Source: Roseovarius sp. Pro17 (GTDB lineage: Bacteria > Pseudomonadota > Alphaproteobacteria > Rhodobacterales > Rhodobacteraceae). From it: 64,000 nt of DNA. The notes beneath the pieces were generated by a model. It worked only from the letters and a program-made list of their open reading frames with translations. It searched no databases and was not told the origin of the DNA. Below, piece by piece: positions 26,437 to 34,173 of this stretch; the stretch's first letter is position 1; every line of letters starts with the position of its first letter. The position numbers and the translations under genes are program-made. The DNA is taken from the NCBI RefSeq assembly GCF_035599575.1, contig NZ_CP141179.1:992001-1056000 (forward strand), written 5' to 3'.

Positions 26437-27685
26437 TTTCCGCCTCCCCGTTCGGCTGAACCCACCAGGTCTGAATACCGTTGTTGTGATAGATCGAATT
26501 CAGCCCGCGCACCTCGCGCAGCTGTGTCTTGGTCGGCTGGATATAGCCCGTGTCGTCCATCGCGCGGCTCTGGAGCAGCATTTCCTCGCCGTCCCAATCC
26601 GTGTCGAGGTAGAAGCGCGACAGTGCCATCTTCTCGCCCGGCTTGGCCAGACGCGCGGTTTGCCACGTCTTGCCGCCGTCGGTGGAGACGTCGACGCGGC
26701 TGATCGCGCCGCGGCCAGACCACGCGAGGCCGGTGATGACCAGCGGCCCCTTGCCGTGGGTGATCGGCGCCTGTGGGCTGGGCGACGTGATGACGGATTT
26801 GGCGTCCATCGCCCATGTCCATTTGCGCGCGGTTCCGTCGGCCATCACGTCAGTATATTTCGACGTCTCTTCGCGGCTCTCGACCGGGCCATCCATGACC
26901 TCGATCCGGCGGATCCACTTGACCCACATGTTGCCTTCCCAGCCCGGCACGACGAGGCGCACAGGGTAGCCATGCTCCTTGCGCAGCGCCTCGCCATTGG
27001 CCTTGAACGCGATCAGACAGTCATCCAGCGCCTTTTCCATCGGGATCGAGCGGCCGTTGCTGGACGCATCCGCACCCTCGACATAGATCCATTTGTCTGC
27101 CAGATCGCCCGCCGTATCGAGGCCCGCTTCCTCCAGCAAGGTGCGCAGAGGCACGCCGGTATACTCCATGTTGTGAATCATGCCATGCGTGAACTGCGCG
27201 CCGTTCAGCTGCGCGCCGGCCCATTCCATGCCGGAATTGGCAGCGCACTCGCAGAAATAGACGTGGTTTTCGCGCGGGAACCGTTCCAGATCGGCGTAGC
27301 TGAACACCAGCGGGCGATCGACGAGGCCATTGATCATTAGCCGGTAATCCGGCTTGCTCAGCTCAATCGCACCTGAATGGTGCCGCTCGAAAGCGCAGCC
27401 TTGTGGCGTGATGGTGCCGTCAAGCGCATGGATCGGCGTGAAGTTGATCGAGCTGATCGTGTCCGCTGTCAGCCATTCGACATTGCGACGGATCACGTCG
27501 TCCTCGAACCGGATCGGCAGGCCGTAAGGATGGGCATCGACCGGATCGCCAAATCCGCTGGCCCATGGCTGCACCTCGGTAATCAGCGGGTCGGGCGTGG
27601 CGGCGCGGGCGGCGCCGCCTGCAATCAGGGCCGTTCCGGCGGCAGCGCCGCGCAGGAAATTCCGGCGTGAGGGTCCGTTGGACAT
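26420..27685 (-). CDS. soxC: Sulfane dehydrogenase molybdenum subunit, SoxC
   Basis: A 421-residue member of the sulfite-oxidase family. The N-terminus has a Tat signal ('SRRNFLRGAAAGTALIAGGAARA'), then the molybdopterin domain with the Mo-ligating Cys in 'YFCECAANSG', then a dimerisation domain ('AISRVDVSTDGGKTWQTARL'). The ATG at 27685 is preferred because GGAGG lies just upstream; an in-frame ATG at 27718 overlaps the soxB stop. It forms the SoxCD complex in the periplasm, acting on SoxY-Cys-persulfide. Confidence 0.94.
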   Translation of the reverse strand: MSNGPSRRNFLRGAAAGTALIAGGAARAATPDPLITEVQPWASGFGDPVDAHPYGLPIRFEDDVIRRNVEWLTADTISSINFTPIHALDGTITPQGCAFERHHSGAIELSKPDYRLMINGLVDRPLVFSYADLERFPRENHVYFCECAANSGMEWAGAQLNGAQFTHGMIHNMEYTGVPLRTLLEEAGLDTAGDLADKWIYVEGADASSNGRSIPMEKALDDCLIAFKANGEALRKEHGYPVRLVVPGWEGNMWVKWIRRIEVMDGPVESREETSKYTDVMADGTARKWTWAMDAKSVITSPSPQAPITHGKGPLVITGLAWSGRGAISRVDVSTDGGKTWQTARLAKPGEKMALSRFYLDTDWDGEEMLLQSRAMDDTGYIQPTKTQLREVRGLNSIYHNNGIQTWWVQPNGEAENVEVS

Positions 27686-27714
27686 GCCTTCCTCCGTCTT
27701 TTGTGTCTTCACAC

Positions 27715-29412
27715 TCATAAGCCGACGACCTCGACGCTGTTGTTCGGGGGCGCGCTCACGGTGCCTTGCTTGCGAATATGCGCCTCGACCACGTCCCAGA
27801 TCGGCGGGCCTTCGGTGCCCTCGTTCACGGACGCCCATCCGGCGACCTGATAGGTCCTGGCTGGGTCGATCGCCTCGCCTGTTTTCAGCAGCGTCATATC
27901 GGTGATGCGACTGCCCTGCGGTTTTGAGATGTCGATCCGATAGCCAAGGCCACCGGTGCGCACCATGTCGCCGCCTTGCTGGTAGTAGGGATCGGGATTG
28001 AACAGGTTGTCGGCCACGTCCTCCAGCACGACATGCAGGTATTCCCCCGTCATTTCAGTGCGATACGCCTCGCCATACGACATGGATGTGACGCTCCAGA
28101 TATCCTCGCGGGTGATGTCCTGACCGGGCAGGATCGACGGCCCCCAGCGCACGCCGGGGCTGAGTGCGATATCGGCCTCGCGCTCGGACAAGAGTGCGTC
28201 GCAGATCACATCGTCCCAAGTGCCGTTGAAATTGCCGCGACGGTAGAGCAGGCTGTCGCTCTTGCCGATTACCTCGGCCAGCGCGTCCTCGTAAGGGGCG
28301 CGGACCTCGTCGATGACGGCTGCAACCTCGGGGTCGGGCGTGATGACGTCCGACAGGATCGGGATCAGCTTGTGACGGAAACCCATCATGCGTCCATCGC
28401 GGACATCCAGATCGACGCGGCTGACGAATTTCCCGTTTGAGCCGGAGGCGACGATGATCGTCTCGCCGACCAGCACAGGCTCGGGCAGGGCGTCATGGGT
28501 GTGGCCCGACAGGATCACGTCGATGCCGGTGACGATACCGGCCATCTTCTTGTCCACGTCAAAGCCATTATGGCTGAGGCAGACGACGAGTTCGGCGCCC
28601 TTGCTACGGACCTCATCAACCATCTTTTGCATATGCTCGTCGCGGATGCCAAAAGAGTATTCGGGGAACATCCAGCCCGGATTGGCGATGGGCATATAGG
28701 GAAATGCCTGCCCGATCACGGCGATCTGGACGCCGCCACGCTCGAACATTTTGTAGGGGGGGAACAACTCAGCCGGTTCGTCCCATTCGGCGTCGAAAAT
28801 GTTCTGCCCGAGGGCGGCAAAAGGCAGCCCCTCGACGATCTCCTGCACCCGCTCGGACCCCAGAGTGAATTCCCAGTGGAACGTCATCGCGTCCGGCTTC
28901 AGCGCGTTCATCACCGTCACCATGTCCTGGCCCTCAGTCTGATGGCAGGTATAGCTGCCGTGCCATGTGTCGCCGCCATCCAGCAGCAGCGCGTCGGGCC
29001 GCTCGGAACGGATTTGGTTGATCACTGTCGCCACGCGGTCCAGCCCGCCGACACGGCCATACCCCTCGGCCAGCGCGGTGAAATCGCCTGATGACAGCGC
29101 GTAATGGGCATATGAGCCATCGTCGATGCCGTACATGCGGCGGAAATCGGCGCCCGTCACATGCGGCACCTCGCCCTTGTTCGGGCCGACACCCAGATTA
29201 ACTGATGGCTCGCGGAAATAGATCGGCTTTAGCTGTGCATGAATATCGGTGATATGGATCAGCGAGACATTCCCGAAACTATCGAACTCCAGCAGTTGAT
29301 CCTGCGTCAGGGCCTGCTGCGCGGCGATGCGCCCCCATTGCCCGAACCCAGATGCGCCCAGGATCGCACTGGCCGCCATGCTGGTCTGAAGAAAATCGCG
29401 CCGGGATATCAT
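27715..29412 (-). CDS. soxB: Thiosulfohydrolase SoxB
   Basis: A protein of about 565 residues of the 5'-nucleotidase superfamily: 'HITDIHAQLKPIYFREPS', 'LLLDGGDTWHGS', 'LSHNGFDVDKKMAG' and 'SGHTHDALPEP' supply the dimanganese ligands. The ATG at 29412 starts directly with a Tat signal ('ISRRDFLQTSMAASAILG') and has an AGGA site; a start 42 nt upstream lies across the terminator hairpin and is unlikely. It hydrolyses the terminal sulfone from SoxYZ-bound thiosulfate, releasing sulfate. A strong terminator separates it from soxA. Confidence 0.95.
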   Translation of the reverse strand: MISRRDFLQTSMAASAILGASGFGQWGRIAAQQALTQDQLLEFDSFGNVSLIHITDIHAQLKPIYFREPSVNLGVGPNKGEVPHVTGADFRRMYGIDDGSYAHYALSSGDFTALAEGYGRVGGLDRVATVINQIRSERPDALLLDGGDTWHGSYTCHQTEGQDMVTVMNALKPDAMTFHWEFTLGSERVQEIVEGLPFAALGQNIFDAEWDEPAELFPPYKMFERGGVQIAVIGQAFPYMPIANPGWMFPEYSFGIRDEHMQKMVDEVRSKGAELVVCLSHNGFDVDKKMAGIVTGIDVILSGHTHDALPEPVLVGETIIVASGSNGKFVSRVDLDVRDGRMMGFRHKLIPILSDVITPDPEVAAVIDEVRAPYEDALAEVIGKSDSLLYRRGNFNGTWDDVICDALLSEREADIALSPGVRWGPSILPGQDITREDIWSVTSMSYGEAYRTEMTGEYLHVVLEDVADNLFNPDPYYQQGGDMVRTGGLGYRIDISKPQGSRITDMTLLKTGEAIDPARTYQVAGWASVNEGTEGPPIWDVVEAHIRKQGTVSAPPNNSVEVVGL

Positions 29413-29439
29413 ATGCCTATTCCTGAATGTGATGAGGTG

Positions 29440-29469
29440 AAAAAAACCCCGCACGGATGCCGTGCGGGG
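29440..29469 (-). terminator. Rho-independent terminator between soxA and soxB
   Basis: On the minus strand, 10 nt after the soxA stop, a perfect 10-bp GC-rich stem (arms 29469-29460 and 29456-29447) with a 3-nt loop is followed by seven T residues. This is a textbook intrinsic terminator inside the sox gene run, 28 nt upstream of the soxB start. Read-through or a separate soxB promoter is required for soxBCDEF expression. Confidence 0.85.
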
Positions 29470-29479
29470 CCATCAAAGA

Positions 29480-30325
29480 TCAGTTGCGGACGGACGGGCC
29501 TTCGACGTCCAGGCCGTTGCCGCGCGTGGCGACATAAAGCTCTAGCGCGACGAACTCGGGGCTGCCGGGGGCGAAGGTCTCGGCGCGAGTGTCGCGCACG
29601 CAGCCCTTGAACCGCGAATGAACCGCGTTCAGCTTAGTGTTCTTGAGTCGATAGACCGGAAAGCCGTTGATTTGGCCTTGGCTGAGGTGATCGGCACGGA
29701 TCATCTTGCCGTTATTGGCTTCGTGGCAGGACGCGCAGGCCAACTCAAGCTGACCAAAGCGCGTGTAATACAGCTCTTTGCCCGTCTCCCAAGTGGATTG
29801 CGCCGGGCCGTCCGACGCCACATTGACTGGCATCCCGCGCGAAACGGACGATATCAGCGCAGTCATGTTGACCATTTCGTTGCCGGTATACTTCCACGGC
29901 TCCGCGCCCATCCGGGTCTCGCGGCAATCGTTGATCTGCATCTCCATGGTGCGGACCTCGCCTGCGTCCTCGTTCCATTTGGGATAGACAGCGCGCACGC
30001 CAGCCATTTCCTCAGAGGCGCCATGACAATCCGCGCAGGACTTGCCTTCAGATCCTTCGGCCGCGTTCCAGCTATCCTCGGCCTGCTCGACAAAGATCAT
30101 GCCGGGATTATCGAAATCGTCCGCCTGCATCGCGCGGGTTTCGACCCCGCGATAATGCCAGCCCGAGATCACCTCGTCGAACACCTCCGACACGGCGGGC
30201 GGTGCGTCGGCGCGCGTCACGATCTCGGTTTCGCCGTTCAGGACAAGCGTGTCGTCCACCGGATCGGCCGAAACCAGCGTCGCGGACAATAGGGCGCCCG
30301 TGAAAGCAGCTGTCAGTCTTTTCAT
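29480..30325 (-). CDS. soxA: Diheme L-cysteine S-thiosulfotransferase subunit SoxA
   Basis: A 281-residue exported cytochrome. The ATG at 30325 follows a GGGAGGG and starts a signal peptide ('KRLTAAFTGALLSATLVSA'). Heme sites are Cys97-x-x-Cys100-His101 and Cys197-x-x-Cys200-His201. The active-site Cys242 lies in 'FKGCVRDTRAE', where SoxA forms the cysteine persulfide heme ligand. With SoxX it joins thiosulfate oxidatively to the SoxY cysteine. The gene is 25 nt after soxZ. Confidence 0.95.
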   Translation of the reverse strand: MKRLTAAFTGALLSATLVSADPVDDTLVLNGETEIVTRADAPPAVSEVFDEVISGWHYRGVETRAMQADDFDNPGMIFVEQAEDSWNAAEGSEGKSCADCHGASEEMAGVRAVYPKWNEDAGEVRTMEMQINDCRETRMGAEPWKYTGNEMVNMTALISSVSRGMPVNVASDGPAQSTWETGKELYYTRFGQLELACASCHEANNGKMIRADHLSQGQINGFPVYRLKNTKLNAVHSRFKGCVRDTRAETFAPGSPEFVALELYVATRGNGLDVEGPSVRN

Positions 30326-30350
30326 GCTTGTCCCTCCCAAGACAATTGGC

Positions 30351-30680
30351 TCACTCGACGGCGATTTTTTTGGTTTCTTCGTAGACCGAGCCGTCGTCGT
30401 CATACCAAGTGAACTTGAATTCGCCCGACTCGGGCACGATCGCCTCGAATTCCATGTAAGGATTGGTCGAGATCGCAGGCTCCATCACGATATCGACGAC
30501 GTTCTCGCCGTTGAAATCGCAGGTAAAGCGATTGATGATCGAACGCGGGATGACGTTGCCGTCACCGTCCTTGCGCTGCCCGGATTCCATCTTGTGGCTG
30601 ATCAGCGTCTTGATGACGATCTTTTCGCCGGCGGATGCTGTTTTCGGGACTTTGACGCGGGGTTTTACACCTTCTGCCAT
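30351..30680 (-). CDS. soxZ: Sulfur carrier partner SoxZ
   Basis: A 109-residue, all-beta protein without a signal peptide, as expected, because SoxZ is exported bound to Tat-targeted SoxY. It shows 'KTLISHKMESGQRKDGDGNVIPRSIINRFTC' and 'EFKFTWYDDDGSVYEETKKI', the SoxZ core. It lies 15 nt after soxY and has an AGGAG site. Confidence 0.95.
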   Translation of the reverse strand: MAEGVKPRVKVPKTASAGEKIVIKTLISHKMESGQRKDGDGNVIPRSIINRFTCDFNGENVVDIVMEPAISTNPYMEFEAIVPESGEFKFTWYDDDGSVYEETKKIAVE

Positions 30681-30695
30681 TTTAATAACTCCTGG

Positions 30696-31115
30696 TTAGC
30701 CGCCGCAGCCGCCGATTGTGACCTTGACCGTCGACGACGCCTTGACGAAAGAGCCGTCCGGCAGTTTTGCGATCGCCACCACGTCTTGCGTGCCGGCAAG
30801 ACGTATACGCGTTGATGCCGTGCGTGACGCGGCGAGCGGGCCGAATTTAAACGTGGCCACAGCCGGTGTCGGGTTGCCAAGGGCGAGCACCAGAATCTCG
30901 TCCGCGGTTTCCGAGGATACTTCGATCGGAACGGTATTTCCGTTCTCGGCGATCTCGGGTGCGGTCAGCTTGATATCGCCTTCGCCGACCTCTGCGCCGC
31001 CAGTAAAGGCTGCGATAGCCTCGTCGCCCGTCGCCGCATGGGCGCCGAGGGGAAGGCCAGCTACCAGAACAGCACCAGCCCCCATCAGAATTGCATCGCG
31101 TCGTGTCAGTTGCAT
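30696..31115 (-). CDS. soxY: Sulfur carrier protein SoxY
   Basis: A 139-residue protein with a Tat signal ('LTRRDAILMGAGAVLVAG') and the diagnostic C-terminal swinging arm Gly-Gly-Cys137-Gly-Gly, which carries the sulfur intermediates between SoxXA, SoxB and SoxCD. A GGAGG site precedes the ATG. It is coupled to soxZ. Confidence 0.96.
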   Translation of the reverse strand: MQLTRRDAILMGAGAVLVAGLPLGAHAATGDEAIAAFTGGAEVGEGDIKLTAPEIAENGNTVPIEVSSETADEILVLALGNPTPAVATFKFGPLAASRTASTRIRLAGTQDVVAIAKLPDGSFVKASSTVKVTIGGCGG

Positions 31116-31146
31116 GGATGAACCTCCGTAAAGCCCGCGTGGGCCA

Positions 31147-31620
31147 TTATTCTTTCAGGGTGGTCAGGTAGGCCACCACATCTTCAACTTGCTGAGCCTC
31201 CAGCAGCGGGCCGAACGTGTCGTCGGCTGCCTTGCCGGTGAAGGCTTTGCCCGGCCGAATGAACCCATCGACCTTGTAGAAGGACGGCATCAGGCTTTCG
31301 TCGAACATCATCTTGGCGTTGGTAACGATGCCGCGTAGTTCGGCTTCGCTCCAGCGCTCGCCTGCTCCGTCCAACATCGGGCCTATTTCGCCCTGAAACG
31401 GGACATCGGACAGATCGCTGACCTGATGGCAGGCAATGCAGTTGCCCAGCCCCTTGTTGCCAACAATTTTGCGCCCGGCTTCCGGATCACCCGGGACGCC
31501 GGTCAACGATGCCTCGACCCCGCCATCGACAAAGGCCACATCCGACGGCGCTATCTCTGCGGCGCCCACGGCACCGGTCGATGCGGCGAAAGCTAGTATA
31601 ACGAGGAATTTGCGTTCCAT
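31147..31620 (-). CDS. soxX: Monoheme cytochrome c SoxX
   Basis: A 157-residue exported cytochrome; the ATG at 31620 follows a GGGAGGA and opens the signal peptide. It has one heme site ('NCIACHQ') and the SoxX C-terminal features 'MPSFYKVDGFIRPG' and 'VVAYLTTLKE', with a Met that can serve as the distal ligand. It accepts electrons from SoxA. It is the first gene after a 95-nt intergenic region with a consensus FNR box and a SoxR-like repeat, so an operon promoter is likely here. Confidence 0.94.
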   Translation of the reverse strand: MERKFLVILAFAASTGAVGAAEIAPSDVAFVDGGVEASLTGVPGDPEAGRKIVGNKGLGNCIACHQVSDLSDVPFQGEIGPMLDGAGERWSEAELRGIVTNAKMMFDESLMPSFYKVDGFIRPGKAFTGKAADDTFGPLLEAQQVEDVVAYLTTLKE

Positions 31621-31634
31621 GCGTCCTCCCAAAC

Positions 31635-31678
31635 ACATTCAAGACTTAGCATACTCTAGAATGTTTGATGTAGATCAA
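31635..31678 (-). promoter_or_regulatory. soxX promoter elements: inverted repeat and FNR-type box
   Basis: A perfect FNR-family box TTGATGTAGATCAA occupies 31665-31678, 45-58 nt before the soxX start. Directly next to it ACATTC (31635-31640) and GAATGT (31659-31664) form an inverted repeat with 18-nt spacing; ACATTCAAG also occurs in the soxV/soxS intergenic region, so it may be a SoxR half-site. Confidence 0.6.
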
Positions 31679-31715
31679 TCAAGGACAGTTTCAGATATGT
31701 GGACGCGAAAGGGTA

Positions 31716-32291
31716 TTAGTCAGTCGAGCCGTCTTGCCGCTCCTGAATGCGGCGGGCATGATAACGCTGGAAATCTTCTTCTGAATCAAGCTCGTAGCGC
31801 TTTTCGTTAACCCAAGTGAACATATCCAGCGTGGTGCCGGCGCCAAATGCGCCCGGCATCAGTGCGACTGCGGCTGTTTGCGCCGTGGCATCATCCGCGA
31901 CCTCTTCGGGCAGGAACAGAATCGACGGGGTGAACAGCAGCCCCCATTTACGCGCCGCCTGTTTTTCAGTCAGCGTCTCGCCGTCGAAATCGGTCATTTC
32001 GGTATCACCATGTAGATTGACCTGAATGACAAAGAAATTCTCGCGGATATAGCTGGCCACATCCTCGCGCGAAAATACCTCCTCGTGCATCTTGGCGCAG
32101 TAGATGCAGCCGCGCTGCTCGACCATGACGACCAGTCGCTTGCCTTCGGCGTTGGCCTCGGCGAGATCCTCGTTCAGATCCTTGAACGTGTCGCGAAGCC
32201 AGTCTTGTTTGTGCAGCCCGTCATCGCCCATTTCGGCGAGGGCAAAGCTGGGCAGGGCGATCAGGATGAGCAGGGCTAACAGACGTTTCAT
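31716..32291 (-). CDS. soxW: Periplasmic thioredoxin SoxW
   Basis: A 191-residue thioredoxin-fold protein with a signal peptide ('KRLLALLILIALPSFALA') and the redox pair Cys-Ile-Tyr-Cys in 'EQRGCIYCAKMHEEVF', followed by 'GLLFTPSILFLPEE' with the cis-Pro. It receives reducing power from the membrane protein SoxV and keeps SoxYZ active. The ribosome site AGGGAG sits immediately downstream of a long hairpin (32309-32350). Confidence 0.92.
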   Translation of the reverse strand: MKRLLALLILIALPSFALAEMGDDGLHKQDWLRDTFKDLNEDLAEANAEGKRLVVMVEQRGCIYCAKMHEEVFSREDVASYIRENFFVIQVNLHGDTEMTDFDGETLTEKQAARKWGLLFTPSILFLPEEVADDATAQTAAVALMPGAFGAGTTLDMFTWVNEKRYELDSEEDFQRYHARRIQERQDGSTD

Positions 32292-32308
32292 GTGGCAATC
32301 TCCCTAAA

Positions 32309-32418
32309 GCGTTTCGAGATATTGTGGACTATGACAATATGTCGAAACGCCCACAACGTATCAATGTTTCGGGCGTTTCGAGTTCAAGTTGTTTCGCGAC
32401 CTGAACGCGAAACGTTTT
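32309..32418 (+). repeat. Two-hairpin intergenic repeat, copy A (soxV-soxW gap)
   Basis: About 110 nt containing hairpin 1 (arms 32309-32325 and 32334-32350, 17 bp with one mismatch, 8-nt loop) and hairpin 2 (arms 32374-32389 and 32399-32414, 14 of 16 matched). A second, diverged copy in the same orientation is at 34021-34133 after soxR. Shared blocks include TTTCGAG, GTCGAAACGCCCA, TTCAAGTT, TGAAC and CGAAACGTTTT. Copy A abuts the soxV stop on the minus strand and ends just before the soxW ribosome site. Confidence 0.7.
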
Positions 32419-33154
32419 AAATGTTCTGAAAAGCAGGAAAGGCTTCCAGCATCCACTGTGCGATATAGTTGACGCTGTCAGTAGCGATAAGCAGGGCAAA
32501 GAGGATCATCAGCACGCCCATGGCCTTTTCGACCTTGGGCAGGTGGCGGCGGAATTTGGACGCGAATTTCAGGAACGGCCCGATGAACAGCGACGCCACT
32601 ACAAAGGGCGTTGTCATCGCCACGCCGAACACCAGCAGCAGGATCAGGCCGCGCAGGGCCGTCGCCTCGGTGCTGGCGGTAAAGACCACCGCGGTCAGCA
32701 CGCCGCCGACGCAGGGCGTCCACCCGGCAGCAAAGGCAAAGCCGACGACATACGCCCCAAAGACCGACATGTTCTGCGTGTCCCCGGCGTCCATCTGGAA
32801 CGCCCGGTTGAGAAATCCGATGCGGAATACGCCTAGGAAATGCAAGCCCATGATCAGCACGACGACCGCCGCAAACAGACGAAATTCGGTCTGCATCCCG
32901 CGAAAGGTCTGACTGAGCCCGTAAGCGGCAGCGCCCAGCAGAACGAACACCGTGATAATCCCCAGCGAGAACATGATCGACGCAAGGAACGCGCGCCTGC
33001 GCACACCGGGCGCCAGCTGACCCTCGGCGCTGATTTCGGACATGGACGCACCCGCCATGTAGCTAAGGTAGAACGGCACAATGGGCAGCACGCAGGGCGA
33101 GAAAAAGACAATCAGCCCGCCCAGAAAGGCACCCATCAAGGAAACATCAAACAT
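32417..33154 (-). CDS. soxV: Membrane thiol-disulfide transporter SoxV (CcdA family)
   Basis: A 245-residue inner-membrane protein with six hydrophobic helices. The CcdA/DsbD redox cysteines are visible in 'FFSPCVLPIVPFYLSYMAG' and 'AAGWTPCVGGVLTAV'. It moves electrons from cytoplasmic thioredoxin to periplasmic SoxW and SoxS-like thioredoxins. It is divergent from soxS with a 78-nt shared promoter region. Confidence 0.93.
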   Translation of the reverse strand: MFDVSLMGAFLGGLIVFFSPCVLPIVPFYLSYMAGASMSEISAEGQLAPGVRRRAFLASIMFSLGIITVFVLLGAAAYGLSQTFRGMQTEFRLFAAVVVLIMGLHFLGVFRIGFLNRAFQMDAGDTQNMSVFGAYVVGFAFAAGWTPCVGGVLTAVVFTASTEATALRGLILLLVFGVAMTTPFVVASLFIGPFLKFASKFRRHLPKVEKAMGVLMILFALLIATDSVNYIAQWMLEAFPAFQNI

Positions 33155-33232
33155 TGCAATCCGCCCCGGCGCTTGTGCTGGTTACACATTCAAGTTATTA
33201 TATATTTTACTGATACGTCAATCGGGACTCCG
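33155..33232. promoter_or_regulatory. soxV/soxS divergent promoter with candidate SoxR site
   Basis: An AT-rich core at about 33185-33212 begins ACATTCAAGTTATTATATAT, unlike the GC-rich surroundings. The ACATTCAAG block also occurs upstream of soxX. AT-rich repeats of this kind are bound by the ArsR-type regulators SoxR, BigR and SqrR. The assignment is by analogy and position. Confidence 0.5.
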
Positions 33233-33592
33233 ATGAAACGCTTGGCTCTTGCTCTTCTTCTGGGATCGGCCCCTTTGTCGGCCACGGCCGCCGACCTTGT
33301 CATGGTCGAACAGGAGGGCTGCATCTACTGCGCCCAATGGGACAAGGAAATCTCGCACATCTACCCCAAGACCGAGCAGGGCGAACGCGCTCCGCTGCGC
33401 CGTGTGCAACTGCGCGATCTGCCCGACGACATCGAATTCACCTCGCGCCCGGTGTTCACCCCGACATTCGTTCTGGTCGAGAACGGGAAGGAACTGGGCC
33501 GGATGGAAGGGTATGCTGGCGACGAATTCTTTTGGTTCGTGCTGGGTAAGCTGCTGGACGAGCACGGGATCGAGGCGGACAGCGATTCCTGA
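33233..33592 (+). CDS. soxS: Periplasmic thioredoxin-like protein SoxS
   Basis: A 119-residue protein with a signal peptide ('KRLALALLLGSAPLSATA') and the redox pair Cys-Ile-Tyr-Cys in 'EQEGCIYCAQWDKEI', with the cis-Pro region 'RPVFTPTFVLVENGKEL'. SoxS reactivates SoxYZ by reducing its cysteine. The start at 33233 matches signal-peptide topology; the frame is open far upstream but that region is antisense to soxV. It is followed by soxR. Confidence 0.9.
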   Translation: MKRLALALLLGSAPLSATAADLVMVEQEGCIYCAQWDKEISHIYPKTEQGERAPLRRVQLRDLPDDIEFTSRPVFTPTFVLVENGKELGRMEGYAGDEFFWFVLGKLLDEHGIEADSDS

Positions 33593-33683
33593 GCGGTTTC
33601 TAGGACTGCGACAATTGGGGATAATTGCCAAGCGGATGCCCACCCGCTAATTTATTTAGAGAAACATCGGATCATTAGCTAAA

Positions 33684-34019
33684 ATGTCATTGCCCGTCAT
33701 CACCAAGGACATGTCCAACTCCGAGATTGAGCGGATGATGGAGAACGCGCGCAACGCGTCGCAATTCCTCAAGGCGATCTGCCATGAGGGACGTTTGATG
33801 ATCCTGTGTCATCTGGCCACCGGCGAGAAATCCGTCACCGAGTTGGAAAAACTTCTGTCGACCCGTCAGGCCGCGGTGTCGCAGCAATTATCGCGTCTGC
33901 GCGCCGAAGGGTTGGTCGCACCGCGCCGCGACGGCAAGGCAATCTATTACCGTTTGACAGACCCGCGTGCCATTCAGATACTCGATCTTGTCTACGACCT
34001 TTTTTGCAAGGATGCGTAG
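33684..34019 (+). CDS. soxR: ArsR-family sulfur-responsive repressor SoxR
   Basis: A 111-residue winged helix protein: 'LKAICHEGRLMILCHLATGEKSVTELEKLL', the recognition helix 'RQAAVSQQLSRLRAEGLV' and the wing 'RRDGKAIYYRLTD'. It carries Cys33, Cys42 and Cys108; Cys42 and Cys108 match in position the two cysteines that form a polysulfide bridge in SqrR/BigR/SoxR-type repressors. It should repress the divergent sox operons until sulfane sulfur is present. The 91-nt gap to soxS may hold a separate promoter. Confidence 0.93.
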   Translation: MSLPVITKDMSNSEIERMMENARNASQFLKAICHEGRLMILCHLATGEKSVTELEKLLSTRQAAVSQQLSRLRAEGLVAPRRDGKAIYYRLTDPRAIQILDLVYDLFCKDA

Positions 34020-34020
34020 T

Positions 34021-34133
34021 GCATTTCGAGGTGTTGGTGGTTCACGACCATCTGTCGAAACGCCCATCACGCATGAGTGCCCGCGCGCGGCTCAAATTCA
34101 AGTTATGTCTCAGCGTGAACTCGAAACGTTTTT
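34021..34133 (+). repeat. Two-hairpin intergenic repeat, copy B (after soxR)
   Basis: A diverged direct copy of the element at 32309-32418. It starts 1 nt after the soxR stop and ends 40 nt before the downstream YeeE gene. The order of conserved blocks is the same (TTTCGAG, GTCGAAACGCCCA, ATTCAAGTT, TGAAC, CGAAACGTTTT), but the loops differ and hairpin pairing is weaker than in copy A. Confidence 0.6.
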
Positions 34134-34173
34134 GCACGATCCCCATCACCCGTGAACCTGTGGGACACACCCG

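Noticed and set aside
32840..33232. Upstream extension of the soxS frame
   Set aside because: It is antisense to soxV; the signal peptide beginning at 33233 marks the real start.
33631..33648. AGCGG/CCGCT hairpin after soxS followed by an AT-rich stretch
   Set aside because: Only 5 bp of stem and no clear T-run; not enough to call a terminator.
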